Notes under the pieces: generated by a model
What the model was told of the DNA's origin: nothing
The model's input: only the letters and a program-made list of their open reading frames with translations
Databases searched by the model: none
In this document: in pieces, positions 15,099 to 23,965 of the stretch
Layout: each line of letters opens with the position of its first letter
How positions within the stretch are numbered: the stretch's first letter is position 1
Translations under genes and position numbers: made by a program
Assembly: GCA_002393725.1 (NCBI GenBank)
Contig: DGTJ01000072.1
Coordinates: forward strand, 9,466 to 46,473
Source of the DNA: Prevotella sp. UBA4339
Lineage (GTDB): Bacteria; Bacteroidota; Bacteroidia; Bacteroidales; Bacteroidaceae
Length of the DNA stretch: 37,008 bases
Direction of reading: 5' to 3'

Positions 15099-15860
15099 TC
15101 AGATATTTATTTCCTGCCCGTCGTATGCCAACTGAATATCAGATGGCAATTTCTTATTCACCTCTTCATGAAGGCCGATGTCGTGACAGGAGTGAATGAT
15201 GAATGAGCACTCCGCCCCTACCCTCCTGGCAAAGGCAACGGCCTCATCCACCAACTGGTGAGAATGATGGGGCTTGTCGAATCGCAGGGCATTGACCACC
15301 AAGACCCTTACCCCTTTCACATAGTCGACCTCAGCGTCATCGATGGTTTTCATGTCTGTGATATATGCCAGGCTGCCTATACGATAGCCAAGTATTGGCA
15401 GCTTGCCATGCATCACTTCGAAAGGCACCACCTCGAGATCGCCGAATGACAGTTTCTGGTGAGGATGTATCTCATGGAGTCCGATGGCAGGCACTCCCGG
15501 ATAACGATGCTCGGCAAAGCAATATGGGAGCATCTCCAGCATCGACTTACATGCATTGGAATCAGCATAGACATTCATCTCACCAAACTGGCAATAGGGA
15601 CGGATATCGTCCATACCTCCCATGTGGTCGTAATGCGCATGGGTGATAAGAATGGCATCAATCTTGCGGAATGGCTGAGGAAGTATCTGCTGACGGAAAT
15701 CCGGACCACAGTCTATCAGCAGGCGGGTCTGCTCTGTCTCTATTAGGGCAGAACAGCGAGTGCGCTTGTCATGAGGGTCTGTACTACGGCATACCTCACA
15801 CTGACAACCTATCACAGGTACTCCGCACGATGTTCCCGTTCCTAAGAAAGTAAGCTTCAT
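15099..15860 (-). CDS. MBL-fold metallohydrolase, PhnP-like
   Basis: 253 residues. The active-site motif THAHYDH (His74, His76, Asp78, His79) is intact, followed by further ligands in HGK and AYITDMK. The N terminus has GCQCEVC (Cys19, Cys21, Cys24), matching the extra structural zinc site of PhnP, a phosphodiesterase acting on cyclic ribose phosphates. No phn genes are nearby, so the substrate is open; a cyclic nucleotide-like phosphodiester is a reasonable guess from the family. The ATG overlaps the murB stop (ATGA), so it is translationally coupled to murB. The family is secure, the substrate is not. Confidence 0.9.
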   Translation of the reverse strand: MKLTFLGTGTSCGVPVIGCQCEVCRSTDPHDKRTRCSALIETEQTRLLIDCGPDFRQQILPQPFRKIDAILITHAHYDHMGGMDDIRPYCQFGEMNVYADSNACKSMLEMLPYCFAEHRYPGVPAIGLHEIHPHQKLSFGDLEVVPFEVMHGKLPILGYRIGSLAYITDMKTIDDAEVDYVKGVRVLVVNALRFDKPHHSHQLVDEAVAFARRVGAECSFIIHSCHDIGLHEEVNKKLPSDIQLAYDGQEINI

Positions 15861-16861
15861 ATAATGTTAACCTCAGGATGAATATCTATGTCGAATTTCT
15901 CTTTTACATCTTTACGGATGGTCTCGCAAAGAGCTACAATCTCAGCTCCTGTGGCACCACCTCGATTCACAAGCACAAGAGCCTGCTTATCGTGCACACC
16001 GGCACGCCCGAGAGATTGCCCTTTCCAGCCGCACTGGTCAATCATCCAACCAGCAGGAATCTTCACATGGTCTGCATCAATATCGTAGTGCGGCATACCT
16101 TCATATTCCGAAGCCAAGAGTTCATACTTCCTGCGGTCAACAATCGGATTCATAAAGAAACTCCCGGCATTGCCCATCACCTTAGGATCAGGCAACTTAG
16201 CATTGCGGATTTCAATGATGGTATCCCGCAACTGTTGTGCTGACGGAGAGACGATTCCCTTCTTATCAAGCTCAGAACGGATATTGCCATAGTCGAGATG
16301 AGGAATAAATGTTGCCGAGAGACGATATGTCACCTTGGTGATAAGATACTGATTTCTCCACTCATGCTTGAATCTGCTGTCACGGTAGCCATACCCACAG
16401 TCATCACATCCAAATGTGACCATTTCTCCTGTAGCGATACGGACAGCCTCCACGCTGTCTATCACATCCTTTGCCTCCACACCGTATGCTCCGATATTCT
16501 GAACTGCCGATGCTCCTACATCACCTGGAATCAGAGAGAGGTTCTCCATTCCGTAATATCCGGCTCCGATGCTCCTGGCAACGATATCGTCCCATACCTC
16601 ACCACTGCCGCAGACCATCCTGCAGTCAGCTTCGAAATGGTAGCCCTTGATACCTGAGCGAACTACGATACCTTCGAAATCCTTGGTAAGGAGGAGGTTA
16701 CTTCCTCCACCTATTATAATATAAGGTGAAGATGAATCCCTGAGGATTGCCGCTGCAAGTACAGCCTCCTCGAAATCTTCAAACTCAATGAAACGGCTAC
16801 ACCTGGCTTCAATGCCAAATGTATTATAATCCTTCAGACTATAGTTGCTGTAATCCTTCAT
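15857..16861 (-). CDS. murB: UDP-N-acetylenolpyruvoylglucosamine reductase
   Basis: Reduces UDP-GlcNAc-enolpyruvate to UDP-MurNAc with NADPH and FAD, the second committed step of peptidoglycan precursor synthesis in the cytosol. The 334 residues include the FAD pyrophosphate loop IIIGGGSNLLL, the motif IPGDVGASAVQNIGAYGVE, the catalytic Ser in GNAGSFFMNP and the C-terminal Glu in IHPEVNII. ATG 16861 is chosen: it overlaps the stop of the upstream lipoprotein gene as TAATG. An ATG at 16888 would add 9 non-conserved residues inside that gene. Its stop overlaps the MBL gene start, making three coupled genes. Confidence 0.97.
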   Translation of the reverse strand: MKDYSNYSLKDYNTFGIEARCSRFIEFEDFEEAVLAAAILRDSSSPYIIIGGGSNLLLTKDFEGIVVRSGIKGYHFEADCRMVCGSGEVWDDIVARSIGAGYYGMENLSLIPGDVGASAVQNIGAYGVEAKDVIDSVEAVRIATGEMVTFGCDDCGYGYRDSRFKHEWRNQYLITKVTYRLSATFIPHLDYGNIRSELDKKGIVSPSAQQLRDTIIEIRNAKLPDPKVMGNAGSFFMNPIVDRRKYELLASEYEGMPHYDIDADHVKIPAGWMIDQCGWKGQSLGRAGVHDKQALVLVNRGGATGAEIVALCETIRKDVKEKFDIDIHPEVNII

Positions 16862-17700
16862 TACGTTGTCATTTTCATCAGCAGCCATCTGCCACCGACT
16901 TTCTTGAAGCGGAGTTCCATCTCCTGACCGTTGGAAATGCCTCGCATAATGAAAATCTTCTCATTATCAGAAGGTTTCATCTGACCGTAGATGACATTAT
17001 AAATCGTCTTCGTGGGCAGCTGAGGTGCAAAAGCCTCCCATGTGTCTGGTGTGATGATACCCTCCATAGTGCTGAATTCATCATCAGGATCAGGACCGAC
17101 GAATGTGACACTATTGTTTATGCTCTTCACCTGGAATCCAATATCCGACACGAACTTCTGATAGAAGGAGAGGAACGAGGCATTGACATTGCTCTCTATC
17201 GGCATCTCGTTAATCTCCCTAAGCATCCAGGCTCCACGAATACGATTGAAGACATAGTCCTTCACAACGTTCTTCTTAAGCATGATTTTCTCAACAATAG
17301 CCTGGTTTACAGACGTGTCCTTCATCAGCTTCATCTGCTCGTCATTATCGAAAAGCAGTGTATAATACCCCTGGCGCATGAAGAAACGCTCATTGATCCA
17401 TGACTTCTTCTCGATACTCTCTTTCTTGCCGGTCTTGTTTACCGTCAGAGGGAAGATAATTCTCGTCAACTGCAGTTTCTTGTTGGCAGCGAAGTTGAAG
17501 AAGAAATCATCAAACAACTCGTCCATCGCTTTTGGCGTGGGCGTCTCTACTAATAACTGTTCAAGAGTGTCAAGGGCAACAGTGTCGACAGTATCAGCAA
17601 CAGAGTCAGCTTGCAGTTCTTCATTGGTCTGCGTCCTGCCTCCTGTACAGGAGAACATAAGCAAAATACCAGCTGTGATGACGAGTAAAAATCGCTTCAT
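16861..17700 (-). CDS. Predicted lipoprotein, possibly DUF4348 family
   Basis: 279 residues. The signal peptide MKRFLLVITAGILLMFSC ends at a lipobox (Cys18). An acidic, Thr/Val-rich linker follows (residues 20-50), then a folded domain that begins FDDFFFNFAANKKLQLTRI and ends in a beta-rich KKVGGRWLLMKM. From memory the FxxFxxNFxxxxxLQ pattern resembles Bacteroidales DUF4348 proteins; the function of that family is unknown. It leads the coupled unit with murB (TAATG overlap), and a TAATTTTG box lies 16 bp upstream. Envelope location is well supported, the domain name only moderately. Confidence 0.78.
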   Translation of the reverse strand: MKRFLLVITAGILLMFSCTGGRTQTNEELQADSVADTVDTVALDTLEQLLVETPTPKAMDELFDDFFFNFAANKKLQLTRIIFPLTVNKTGKKESIEKKSWINERFFMRQGYYTLLFDNDEQMKLMKDTSVNQAIVEKIMLKKNVVKDYVFNRIRGAWMLREINEMPIESNVNASFLSFYQKFVSDIGFQVKSINNSVTFVGPDPDDEFSTMEGIITPDTWEAFAPQLPTKTIYNVIYGQMKPSDNEKIFIMRGISNGQEMELRFKKVGGRWLLMKMTT

Positions 17701-17716
17701 TATCTCAAATTTTGGG

Positions 17717-17724
17717 CAAAATTA
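17717..17724 (-). promoter_or_regulatory. -7 promoter box TAATTTTG for the lipoprotein-murB-MBL operon
   Basis: Full TAnnTTTG match on the minus strand 16 bp before ATG 17700. It lies back to back with the pheS promoter. Confidence 0.68.
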
Positions 17725-17766
17725 CAAAAAAAGCCACATATTACACCGATTATCGCAGATTTTTTG

Positions 17767-17774
17767 TAATTTTG
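17767..17774 (+). promoter_or_regulatory. -7 promoter box TAATTTTG for pheS
   Basis: Full TAnnTTTG match 51 bp before ATG 17826. It argues against in-frame starts upstream of the box. Confidence 0.7.
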
Positions 17775-17825
17775 CACGCAAATTTTAATCAAATACAAAT
17801 AATAAATCGTCAAATCGCAAACAAA

Positions 17826-18884
17826 ATGATACTTGATAAGATAGACGAACTGCTAAAAGAAGTGCAGGAATTAAGTGCTAAGAATGCAGACGAGGTGGAA
17901 CAGCTGCGTCTGAGATATCTTAGCAAGAAGGGCGAGATTACTGCCCTGATGAACGACTTCCGTAATGTTGCTGCCGACCAGAAGAAGACTGTAGGCATGA
18001 AGATCAACGAACTGAAGACACTCGCTACCGAGCGCATCAACCAGCTGCGTGAGGAAGTTGACACCCAGGATACAGGTGAGCAGATGATGGACCTGACACG
18101 TACCCCCTACCCTGTAAAGTTGGGTACACGCCATCCGCTGACAATTGTCACCAACGAGATTATCGATATCTTCTCACGTATGGGCTTCGTGCTTGCCGAC
18201 GGCCCGGAGGTAGAGGATGACCTCCACGTGTTCACAAAGATGAACTTCGCTGCCGACCACCCCGCCCGCGACATGCAGGACACATTCTTCGTGTCTCAGC
18301 ATCCCAACGATGTCACTAAGAACATTCTCCTGCGTTCGCACACCTCTTCTGTTCAGGCCCGTGTGATGGAGAATATGCATACAGAGGACGGCAAGCTGAC
18401 CGCTCCTATCCGCGTTATATGCCCAGGACGTGTATTTCGTAACGAGGCTATCACAGCCCGTGCCCACTGCTTCTTCCATCAGGTGGAAGGTCTTTACATC
18501 GACAAGAACGTATCGTTCACCGACCTGAAGCAGGTGCTGCTGTCGTTTGCCAAGGAGATGTTTGGTCCTGACACCAGCATCCGCCTGCGTCCAAGCTACT
18601 TCCCATTCACAGAGCCCTCAGCAGAGATGGATATCTCGTGCTTTATCTGTGGCGGCAAGGGCTGCGGATTCTGTAAGCACACAGGATGGGTAGAGATACT
18701 TGGTTGTGGAATGGTTGATCCCAACGTGCTTGAGCAGTGTGGTATTGACTCCAAGATATACTCCGGCTATGCATTCGGCATGGGAGTTGAGAGAATAACC
18801 AACCTTAAGTATCGCGTTTCAGACCTCCGTTTGTTCTCAGAAAACGATACACGCTTCCTCGAAGAGTTTGAAGCAGCTGACTAA
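17826..18884 (+). CDS. pheS: Phenylalanyl-tRNA synthetase alpha subunit
   Basis: Forms the alpha2-beta2 enzyme that charges tRNA-Phe; the alpha chain carries the class II catalytic core. 352 residues: an N-terminal coiled coil (DELLKEVQELSAKNADEVEQ), motif 1 around HPLTIVTNEIIDIFSRMGF, motif 2 RVFRNEAITARAHCFFHQVE, the CFICGGKGCGFCKHTGW strip and motif 3 AFGMGVERI. ATG 17826 is used because 38 in-frame codons upstream would span the promoter. pheT is not adjacent, which is common in Bacteroidales. A strong hairpin follows the stop. Confidence 0.97.
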   Translation: MILDKIDELLKEVQELSAKNADEVEQLRLRYLSKKGEITALMNDFRNVAADQKKTVGMKINELKTLATERINQLREEVDTQDTGEQMMDLTRTPYPVKLGTRHPLTIVTNEIIDIFSRMGFVLADGPEVEDDLHVFTKMNFAADHPARDMQDTFFVSQHPNDVTKNILLRSHTSSVQARVMENMHTEDGKLTAPIRVICPGRVFRNEAITARAHCFFHQVEGLYIDKNVSFTDLKQVLLSFAKEMFGPDTSIRLRPSYFPFTEPSAEMDISCFICGGKGCGFCKHTGWVEILGCGMVDPNVLEQCGIDSKIYSGYAFGMGVERITNLKYRVSDLRLFSENDTRFLEEFEAAD

Positions 18885-18890
18885 CCAAAA

Positions 18891-18916
18891 GAATCCTCGC
18901 CCGGTGGCGAGGATTC
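18891..18916. terminator. Terminator of pheS (bidirectional)
   Basis: Perfect 11-bp stem GAATCCTCGCC / GGCGAGGATTC with the tetraloop CGGT, followed by ATTTTTT on the plus strand. It lies in the 38-bp gap between convergent genes. Confidence 0.9.
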
Positions 18917-18922
18917 ATTTTT

Positions 18923-19405
18923 TCATCTCCTTAATAATCTTGCCCGCTCCTTAAGACTCATCCTGGCATACTTGCGCCACTCTTCGGCCATGCCATTACA
19001 CTTCTTAAGATAATCGGGGTCATACATTCTTCCATAAGCCTCCAACTCAAAAGGATTGAGCAAATATCCTGCATTCCTTATCTTCAATGAACCGTCTCTG
19101 CTCAGCATCTTAGCAATGCTTATCTTCAGCCAATACCATATATATAATATATAGAAGCGCATCCAAGAGTCACCACATGACTGTGCCTGGCGCAGATGAA
19201 TCATCTCGTGGTTCTTCAGCGGGTTGTACCCATTGTTGAATCTGTCTGCATCAGCCTGAGTCGGGGTGAGTATGCGTCCGAAGAATGTCAGTCCCTCATA
19301 GCCTTTACGCAGCCAGAAGGTATTGACGACAGCCGGCATGTCTGTCACCTTGCTCGGCCTGACAGACTTCCACATTATCGGTATCACTCTAAGCATCATC
19401 CACAT
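18923..19405 (-). CDS. Putative zinc-binding HExxH membrane-associated protein
   Basis: 160 residues from ATG 19405. The motif NHEMIHLRQ (His66, Glu67, His70) is a metalloprotease-type zinc site, and NPFELEAYGRMYDP near residue 125 could give a third ligand. Between them lies an aromatic hydrophobic stretch (WMRFYILYIWYWLKISIAKM) that may sit in the membrane. The family is a small conserved Bacteroidales type that I know only as hypothetical; peptidase activity is inferred, not shown. Start choice: codons further upstream are ruled out by the -7 box at 19415-19422; ATGs at 19399 and 19396 are alternatives. It is convergent with pheS and divergent from the next gene. Confidence 0.72.
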   Translation of the reverse strand: MWMMLRVIPIMWKSVRPSKVTDMPAVVNTFWLRKGYEGLTFFGRILTPTQADADRFNNGYNPLKNHEMIHLRQAQSCGDSWMRFYILYIWYWLKISIAKMLSRDGSLKIRNAGYLLNPFELEAYGRMYDPDYLKKCNGMAEEWRKYARMSLKERARLLRR

Positions 19406-19414
19406 AATCGGACG

Positions 19415-19422
19415 CAAAGGTA
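19415..19422 (-). promoter_or_regulatory. -7 promoter box TACCTTTG for the HExxH gene
   Basis: Full TAnnTTTG match ending 9 bp before ATG 19405, so the leader would be only a few bases long. It fixes the start downstream of this point. Confidence 0.7.
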
Positions 19423-19462
19423 CTAATTTCGCTGAAAAAAAAGTGCCGTTCACTGAAAAAAA

Positions 19463-19493
19463 TTGCCGAGGGCACCTTTTCTCACTAACTTTG
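19463..19493 (+). promoter_or_regulatory. Promoter of the beta-helix lipoprotein gene
   Basis: -33 TTG (19463-19465), 20-bp spacer, -7 TAACTTTG (19486-19493); matches the Bacteroidetes pattern. Start codon ATG 19543 lies 49 bp downstream. Confidence 0.75.
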
Positions 19494-19542
19494 CAGCAAA
19501 AAAGAAGATACAATGTATAATTTAATAGAAACTATAGCAAAT

Positions 19543-21390
19543 ATGAAGAAGATGAATCTTTTCTGGATTGCGGTCACAGTATGGTTCGCAATCGCAGCAT
19601 GCACAACTGACGACAGTTGGGACGACACAAGGTGGACAAACGGACAGAGTACATCAACAACCACAGAAAGCAATGACGACAACTCTGCTACCACTGGCTC
19701 GACGGAGAATGTTGTCTATGGAGTATCGAGTGAAGGTGACGTACAGTCATTCAGCGTTGCATTCAACAAGAATGCGATTGCAGAAAGCGTGGACGTTGAC
19801 GCAGAGGATGACGACTATATTGAGAACACCACTTTCGCCAAGACCATCACCATCACGTTCTCAAACTCTGGAGCCGCCTCTGTCAGCGGCGACGACGAAG
19901 GTATCGTAAGCATCAACGGCAATGATGTAACGGCAAACAACGAGACCGACAAGGTGGTGAAATACATTCTTACAGGTGAGACCAGCGACGGATTCTTCAA
20001 GCTCTACAGCAGCAAGAAGCAGGCTATCGTGCTCAATGGAGTCAACATCACCAACCCCGATGGTGCAGCCATCAACAATCAAAGCAAGAAGCGCACCTTC
20101 ATAGTACTCAACGACGGCTCAAAGAACTACTTGACTGACGGTACTAAATATAACGATGCCGTCGACAGTGAGGACATGAAGGCCTGCTTCTTCTCTGAGG
20201 GCCAGCTGGTATTCAGCGGTTCAGGATATCTTGAGGTCGATGCCAACTGCAAGGCTGGTATACGCAGTGACGATTATGTGCGCACACTGCCCAAGACAAA
20301 TATCTTCGTCGATGCCTCAGCAGGCAACGGCATCAGGGGCAACGATGCAGTCATCATCACCGGTGGAGTAGTAAACGTAAACGTCACAGGCACTGCCGAC
20401 AAAGGAATATCTTCCGACGGAGAGGTACGCTTAGACGGTGGACGCACCACTATCATGACCAGCGGAGGATATGAATATGACGAGGAGGATCTGGACTACA
20501 CTGCCTGCGCAGGCATCAAGGCCGACAGCATAGTTAACATCAATGGCGGTGAGCTTAACATCAAGTCTACCGGCATCGGAGGCAAGGGCATCAACAGTGA
20601 CGACAAGATAAATATCAACGACGGAGTTATCCGCATCATCACCACCGGCAAGCGCCAGAAAGACTCCAAGGGCAGTGTCTCACCGAAGGGAATCAAGGCC
20701 GATGGCAATATAACCATCAAAGGCGGACAGACACAGATAAGACTCGAAGGCACAGGCGACGGTACAGAGGCTCTGGAAAGCAAGGGAGAGATACATATCG
20801 AAGCCGGAACACTGGAGTGCTACAGTTATGACGATGCCATCAACTCAAAGGGCAACCTTTATATCGACGGTGGATACGTATATGCCAGAGCCACCAACAA
20901 CGATGCCATCGATTCAAACATGAATCTATATATAAACGGTGGTGTGGTGATTGCAGAAGGCGGACAACAGCCAGAGTGCGGTATCGATGCAGCAGAGGGT
21001 TATTCAGCATATATCAATGGTGGCACAGTGATTGCCGTTGGCGGAGGATTGCAGGCAATATCTTCTTCATCCAAACAAGCCAGCATAGCCGTCAGCGCAT
21101 CACTGGGCACCACCCTTGGACTGCTGTCAGGATCAACAGCGATTCTCGGCTACAAGCTTCCGACATCCAACAGTGGAACAGCACTGATGATCTCATCACC
21201 ATCACTGAAGAGTGGCAGCACATATACCCTGCGTGCAGGAGCAGAGATCAGCGGTGGAACATCATTCTACTCACTCACCACAGGCTGCACCATCGGCAGC
21301 GGCAGCCAGAGCGTAGACGTGACAGCCTCAACGAATGTCAGCGGCTCGATGGGAGGAGGCATGCCCGGAGGAGGACAGCAGAGATGGTAA
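19543..21390 (+). CDS. Carbohydrate-binding beta-helix lipoprotein (Cthe_2159-like)
   Basis: 615 residues. MKKMNLFWIAVTVWFAIAAC is a lipoprotein signal with Cys20, followed by a Thr/Ser/Asp-rich spacer. From about residue 150 on there are repeated turns of the type AGIKADSIVNINGGELNIKS, KGINSDDKININDGVIRI and KGIKADGNITIKGGQTQI, the pattern of a right-handed parallel beta-helix like Clostridium Cthe_2159, which binds cellulose and acidic sugars and has calcium sites; the many Asp in D-A-I-N/D-S turns fit metal binding. The C terminus is glycine-rich (MGGGMPGGG). Surface exposure and polysaccharide binding are likely. ATG 19543 is preferred over ATG 19513 because it gives a clean signal peptide. 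Confidence 0.85.
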   Translation: MKKMNLFWIAVTVWFAIAACTTDDSWDDTRWTNGQSTSTTTESNDDNSATTGSTENVVYGVSSEGDVQSFSVAFNKNAIAESVDVDAEDDDYIENTTFAKTITITFSNSGAASVSGDDEGIVSINGNDVTANNETDKVVKYILTGETSDGFFKLYSSKKQAIVLNGVNITNPDGAAINNQSKKRTFIVLNDGSKNYLTDGTKYNDAVDSEDMKACFFSEGQLVFSGSGYLEVDANCKAGIRSDDYVRTLPKTNIFVDASAGNGIRGNDAVIITGGVVNVNVTGTADKGISSDGEVRLDGGRTTIMTSGGYEYDEEDLDYTACAGIKADSIVNINGGELNIKSTGIGGKGINSDDKININDGVIRIITTGKRQKDSKGSVSPKGIKADGNITIKGGQTQIRLEGTGDGTEALESKGEIHIEAGTLECYSYDDAINSKGNLYIDGGYVYARATNNDAIDSNMNLYINGGVVIAEGGQQPECGIDAAEGYSAYINGGTVIAVGGGLQAISSSSKQASIAVSASLGTTLGLLSGSTAILGYKLPTSNSGTALMISSPSLKSGSTYTLRAGAEISGGTSFYSLTTGCTIGSGSQSVDVTASTNVSGSMGGGMPGGGQQRW

Positions 21391-21415
21391 TACTGCATGG
21401 ATTTCTCTCAAAAAA

Positions 21416-21442
21416 ATGGTCTCAAAACAACTCTGAGACCAT
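21416..21442 (+). terminator. Terminator of the beta-helix lipoprotein gene
   Basis: Perfect 9-bp stem ATGGTCTCA / TGAGACCAT with a 9-nt loop, then eight T on the plus strand (21442-21449). Confidence 0.87.
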
Positions 21443-21482
21443 TTTTTTTGCTTTTATGAAACCGATTCTCAAAAATATTACT

Positions 21483-21490
21483 TAATTTTG
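21483..21490 (+). promoter_or_regulatory. -7 promoter box TAATTTTG for the thioesterase-ligA group
   Basis: Full TAnnTTTG match ending 9 bp before ATG 21500; the predicted leader is only about 5 nt. It rules out the TTG at 21488 as start. Confidence 0.68.
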
Positions 21491-21499
21491 CATGCGAAT

Positions 21500-21913
21500 A
21501 TGACACTGAAAGAATTTTTATCAAAGAATGACAAGTTTGCAGCCAATAGCGGATGCAAGCTTACAGAGATACGTGAAGGCTATGCCCGTGCAGAGCTCGT
21601 AGTGACACCAGATCATCTAAATGCTGGCGGAGTATGCCAGGGGGGAGCCTACTTCACCCTTGCCGACATCGCCCTTGCAGCAGTGATGAACAGTCACGAA
21701 GGACTTACTTTCGGCATCGAGAACAACATCATGTTCCTCCATAGTGCCAAAGCAGGCGATACCCTTACGGCAGAAGCCACCGAGATATTCAATCATCATA
21801 AGATTCCCTATGTCGATGTACGCATCACCAATCAGAATGGTGACCTCTGCTGCGTGGTCACAGGCCTGGCCTATCGCAAGGATGCCCGACTCCCCATCGA
21901 AGGGCTGATGTAA
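21500..21913 (+). CDS. PaaI-type hotdog-fold thioesterase
   Basis: 137 residues of the 4HBT/PaaI family, which hydrolyses acyl-CoA thioesters. The active-site helix region reads LNAGGVCQGGAYFTLADIALA: the N-x3-G and the GG...D of the family are present, but the usual His of HGG is Gln, a substitution I recall in related Bacteroidales proteins. The C-terminal strands are intact (AGDTLTAEATEIFNHHKIPY). ATG 21500 is chosen, as the upstream TTG is inside the promoter box. No phenylacetate genes are nearby, so the substrate is unknown. The gene precedes ligA by 22 bp and is probably cotranscribed with it. Confidence 0.88.
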   Translation: MTLKEFLSKNDKFAANSGCKLTEIREGYARAELVVTPDHLNAGGVCQGGAYFTLADIALAAVMNSHEGLTFGIENNIMFLHSAKAGDTLTAEATEIFNHHKIPYVDVRITNQNGDLCCVVTGLAYRKDARLPIEGLM

Positions 21914-21935
21914 TTCACAATGAAATAATATAATC

Positions 21936-23957
21936 ATGGACGAGATACAGAGAATCAACCAGTTGCGTAAAGAGCTGCATGAGCACAACTATCGCTACTA
22001 CGTGCTCAACCAGCCAACGATAGGCGACCAGGACTTCGACTTCCTCATGCATGAGCTTCAGGACCTTGAGTCCCGGCATCCGGAGATGGCCGACCCTAAC
22101 TCCCCCACCCAGCGCGTGGGCAGCGACCTCAATGCAGAGTTCAGACAGGTGGAGCACAAATATCCCATGCTCTCACTGGCCAACACCTACAACGAGCAGG
22201 ATGTAGCCGACTGGTATGAGAGTGTCAAGAAAGGTCTTGCCGGAGAGGAGTTCGAGGTATGCTGTGAGATGAAGTACGACGGACTGTCAATATCCCTTAC
22301 ATACGTTGACGGGAAACTCACTCAGGCAGTGACCCGTGGCGACGGTGTGCATGGTGACGACGTCACTGCAAATGTCAAGACCATAAGGAGCATCCCCCTG
22401 GTTCTACAGAGGAAGGAGAATACTCCAACCACAATCGACTATCCAAAAGAATTCGAGATCCGAGGGGAGATACTCATGCCGTGGGCTGTGTTCGAGCGAC
22501 TCAACAAAGAGCGCGAGGATGCAGAAGAGCCACTGTTTGCGAATCCCAGAAATGCAGCCAGCGGCACACTGAAGAGCCAGAAGTCGAGTCTTGTGGCATC
22601 AAGACAGCTCGATGCATATCTGTACTATCTGTTAGGCGAGGAGCTGCCTGCAGAAGGCCATTACGAGAACCTCGAAGTGGCTCGCAGCTGGGGCTTCAAG
22701 ATCTCTGAGGGCATGAAGAAGGTAAAGACCCTTCAGGAAATCTACGACTTCATCAACTACTGGGACACTGAGCGCAAGAATCTGCCAGTAGCTACCGACG
22801 GCATCGTGCTGAAGGTAAATTCCCTTCGTCAGCAGAGGGCCTTGGGCTTTACGGCCAAGAGTCCCCGTTGGGCCATAGCATATAAGTTCAAGGCAGAGAG
22901 AGTATGCACGCGTCTTAACGAGGTGACATATCAGGTAGGACGAACAGGAGCCATTACGCCAGTGGCGAATATGGATCCCGTGCAGCTGGCAGGTACTATT
23001 GTGAAGCGAGCCACACTCAACAACGAAGACTTCATCAGGAGCTTCGACCTGCATATAGGAGATTACGTGTATGTGGAGAAAGGCGGTGAGATTATCCCGA
23101 AGATTGTCGGTGTGGATATTGACCAGCGGCCTATCATCGCACAGCCCGTACAGTTTATCAAGCGCTGTCCTGAATGCGGCACCCCACTGGTGAGATATGA
23201 AGGCGAGGCAGCATGGTATTGTCCTAATGATGCAGGCTGTCCTCCACAGATAAAGGGCCGCATAGAGCACTTCATTGCCCGCAAGGCGATGAACATCGAC
23301 TCTCTGGGACCAGAGACGGTAGACGACTACTGGCGTCAGGGGCTCATCAAGAACATTGCCGACCTATACGACATCGAGGTACAGCAGATCAATGGCGACG
23401 GTTCGCGCACCAAGTCTGCCCAGAAGATTGTCAACGGCATCGCTGCCTCAAAGGAAGTACCTTTCGAGAGAGTGGTATTCGCCCTCGGCATCCGCTTTGT
23501 AGGTGAGACATCGGCACGACTCCTTGCCCGCCACTTCAAGAACATCGATGCCCTGATGAATGCAGGTCTCGAAGAACTGCAGGAGATCGATGGCATCGGT
23601 GAGGTGATGGCAAAGAGCATCATCACCTATTTCCACAATCCTCAGAATCATGAGATAGTAGAGCGTCTGCGAGGCTATGGTCTGCAGATGCAGCTCTCCG
23701 ACGCGGAGACAGCCCAGACCAGCGACAAGCTCGCAGGACAGAGCATCGTCATCAGCGGTGTCTTCTCCCGCCACAGCCGCGATGAGTACAAGGCTATCAT
23801 CGAGCAGAACGGCGGAAAGAACGTAGGCAGCATCAGTGGAAAGACATCCTTTATCCTCGCAGGCGAGAACATGGGACCCTCGAAACTTCAGAAGGCCGAG
23901 AAACTTGGCATAAAGATAATGAGTGAAGATGAATTCCTGCAGTTAATAGAAAATTGA
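21936..23957 (+). CDS. ligA: NAD-dependent DNA ligase
   Basis: Seals nicks in replication and repair through an AMP-lysine intermediate formed from NAD. 673 residues in the full order: an Ia domain with NYRYYVLNQPTIGDQDFDFL, an adenylation domain with the active-site Lys113 in MKYDGLSISL and the RGDGVHGDDVT motif, an OB fold, a zinc finger (CPECGTP ... YCPNDAGC, about residues 409-434), four helix-hairpin-helix motifs (ALGIRFVGETSARLLARHF, EEIDGIG-like LQEIDGIGEVMAKS) and a C-terminal BRCT domain (LAGQSIVISGVFSRHSRDEY). Start ATG 21936. It is the middle gene of a thioesterase-ligA-secreted protein run; the next ATG is 8 bp after its stop. Confidence 0.98.
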   Translation: MDEIQRINQLRKELHEHNYRYYVLNQPTIGDQDFDFLMHELQDLESRHPEMADPNSPTQRVGSDLNAEFRQVEHKYPMLSLANTYNEQDVADWYESVKKGLAGEEFEVCCEMKYDGLSISLTYVDGKLTQAVTRGDGVHGDDVTANVKTIRSIPLVLQRKENTPTTIDYPKEFEIRGEILMPWAVFERLNKEREDAEEPLFANPRNAASGTLKSQKSSLVASRQLDAYLYYLLGEELPAEGHYENLEVARSWGFKISEGMKKVKTLQEIYDFINYWDTERKNLPVATDGIVLKVNSLRQQRALGFTAKSPRWAIAYKFKAERVCTRLNEVTYQVGRTGAITPVANMDPVQLAGTIVKRATLNNEDFIRSFDLHIGDYVYVEKGGEIIPKIVGVDIDQRPIIAQPVQFIKRCPECGTPLVRYEGEAAWYCPNDAGCPPQIKGRIEHFIARKAMNIDSLGPETVDDYWRQGLIKNIADLYDIEVQQINGDGSRTKSAQKIVNGIAASKEVPFERVVFALGIRFVGETSARLLARHFKNIDALMNAGLEELQEIDGIGEVMAKSIITYFHNPQNHEIVERLRGYGLQMQLSDAETAQTSDKLAGQSIVISGVFSRHSRDEYKAIIEQNGGKNVGSISGKTSFILAGENMGPSKLQKAEKLGIKIMSEDEFLQLIEN

Positions 23958-23965
23958 GAATTAAG

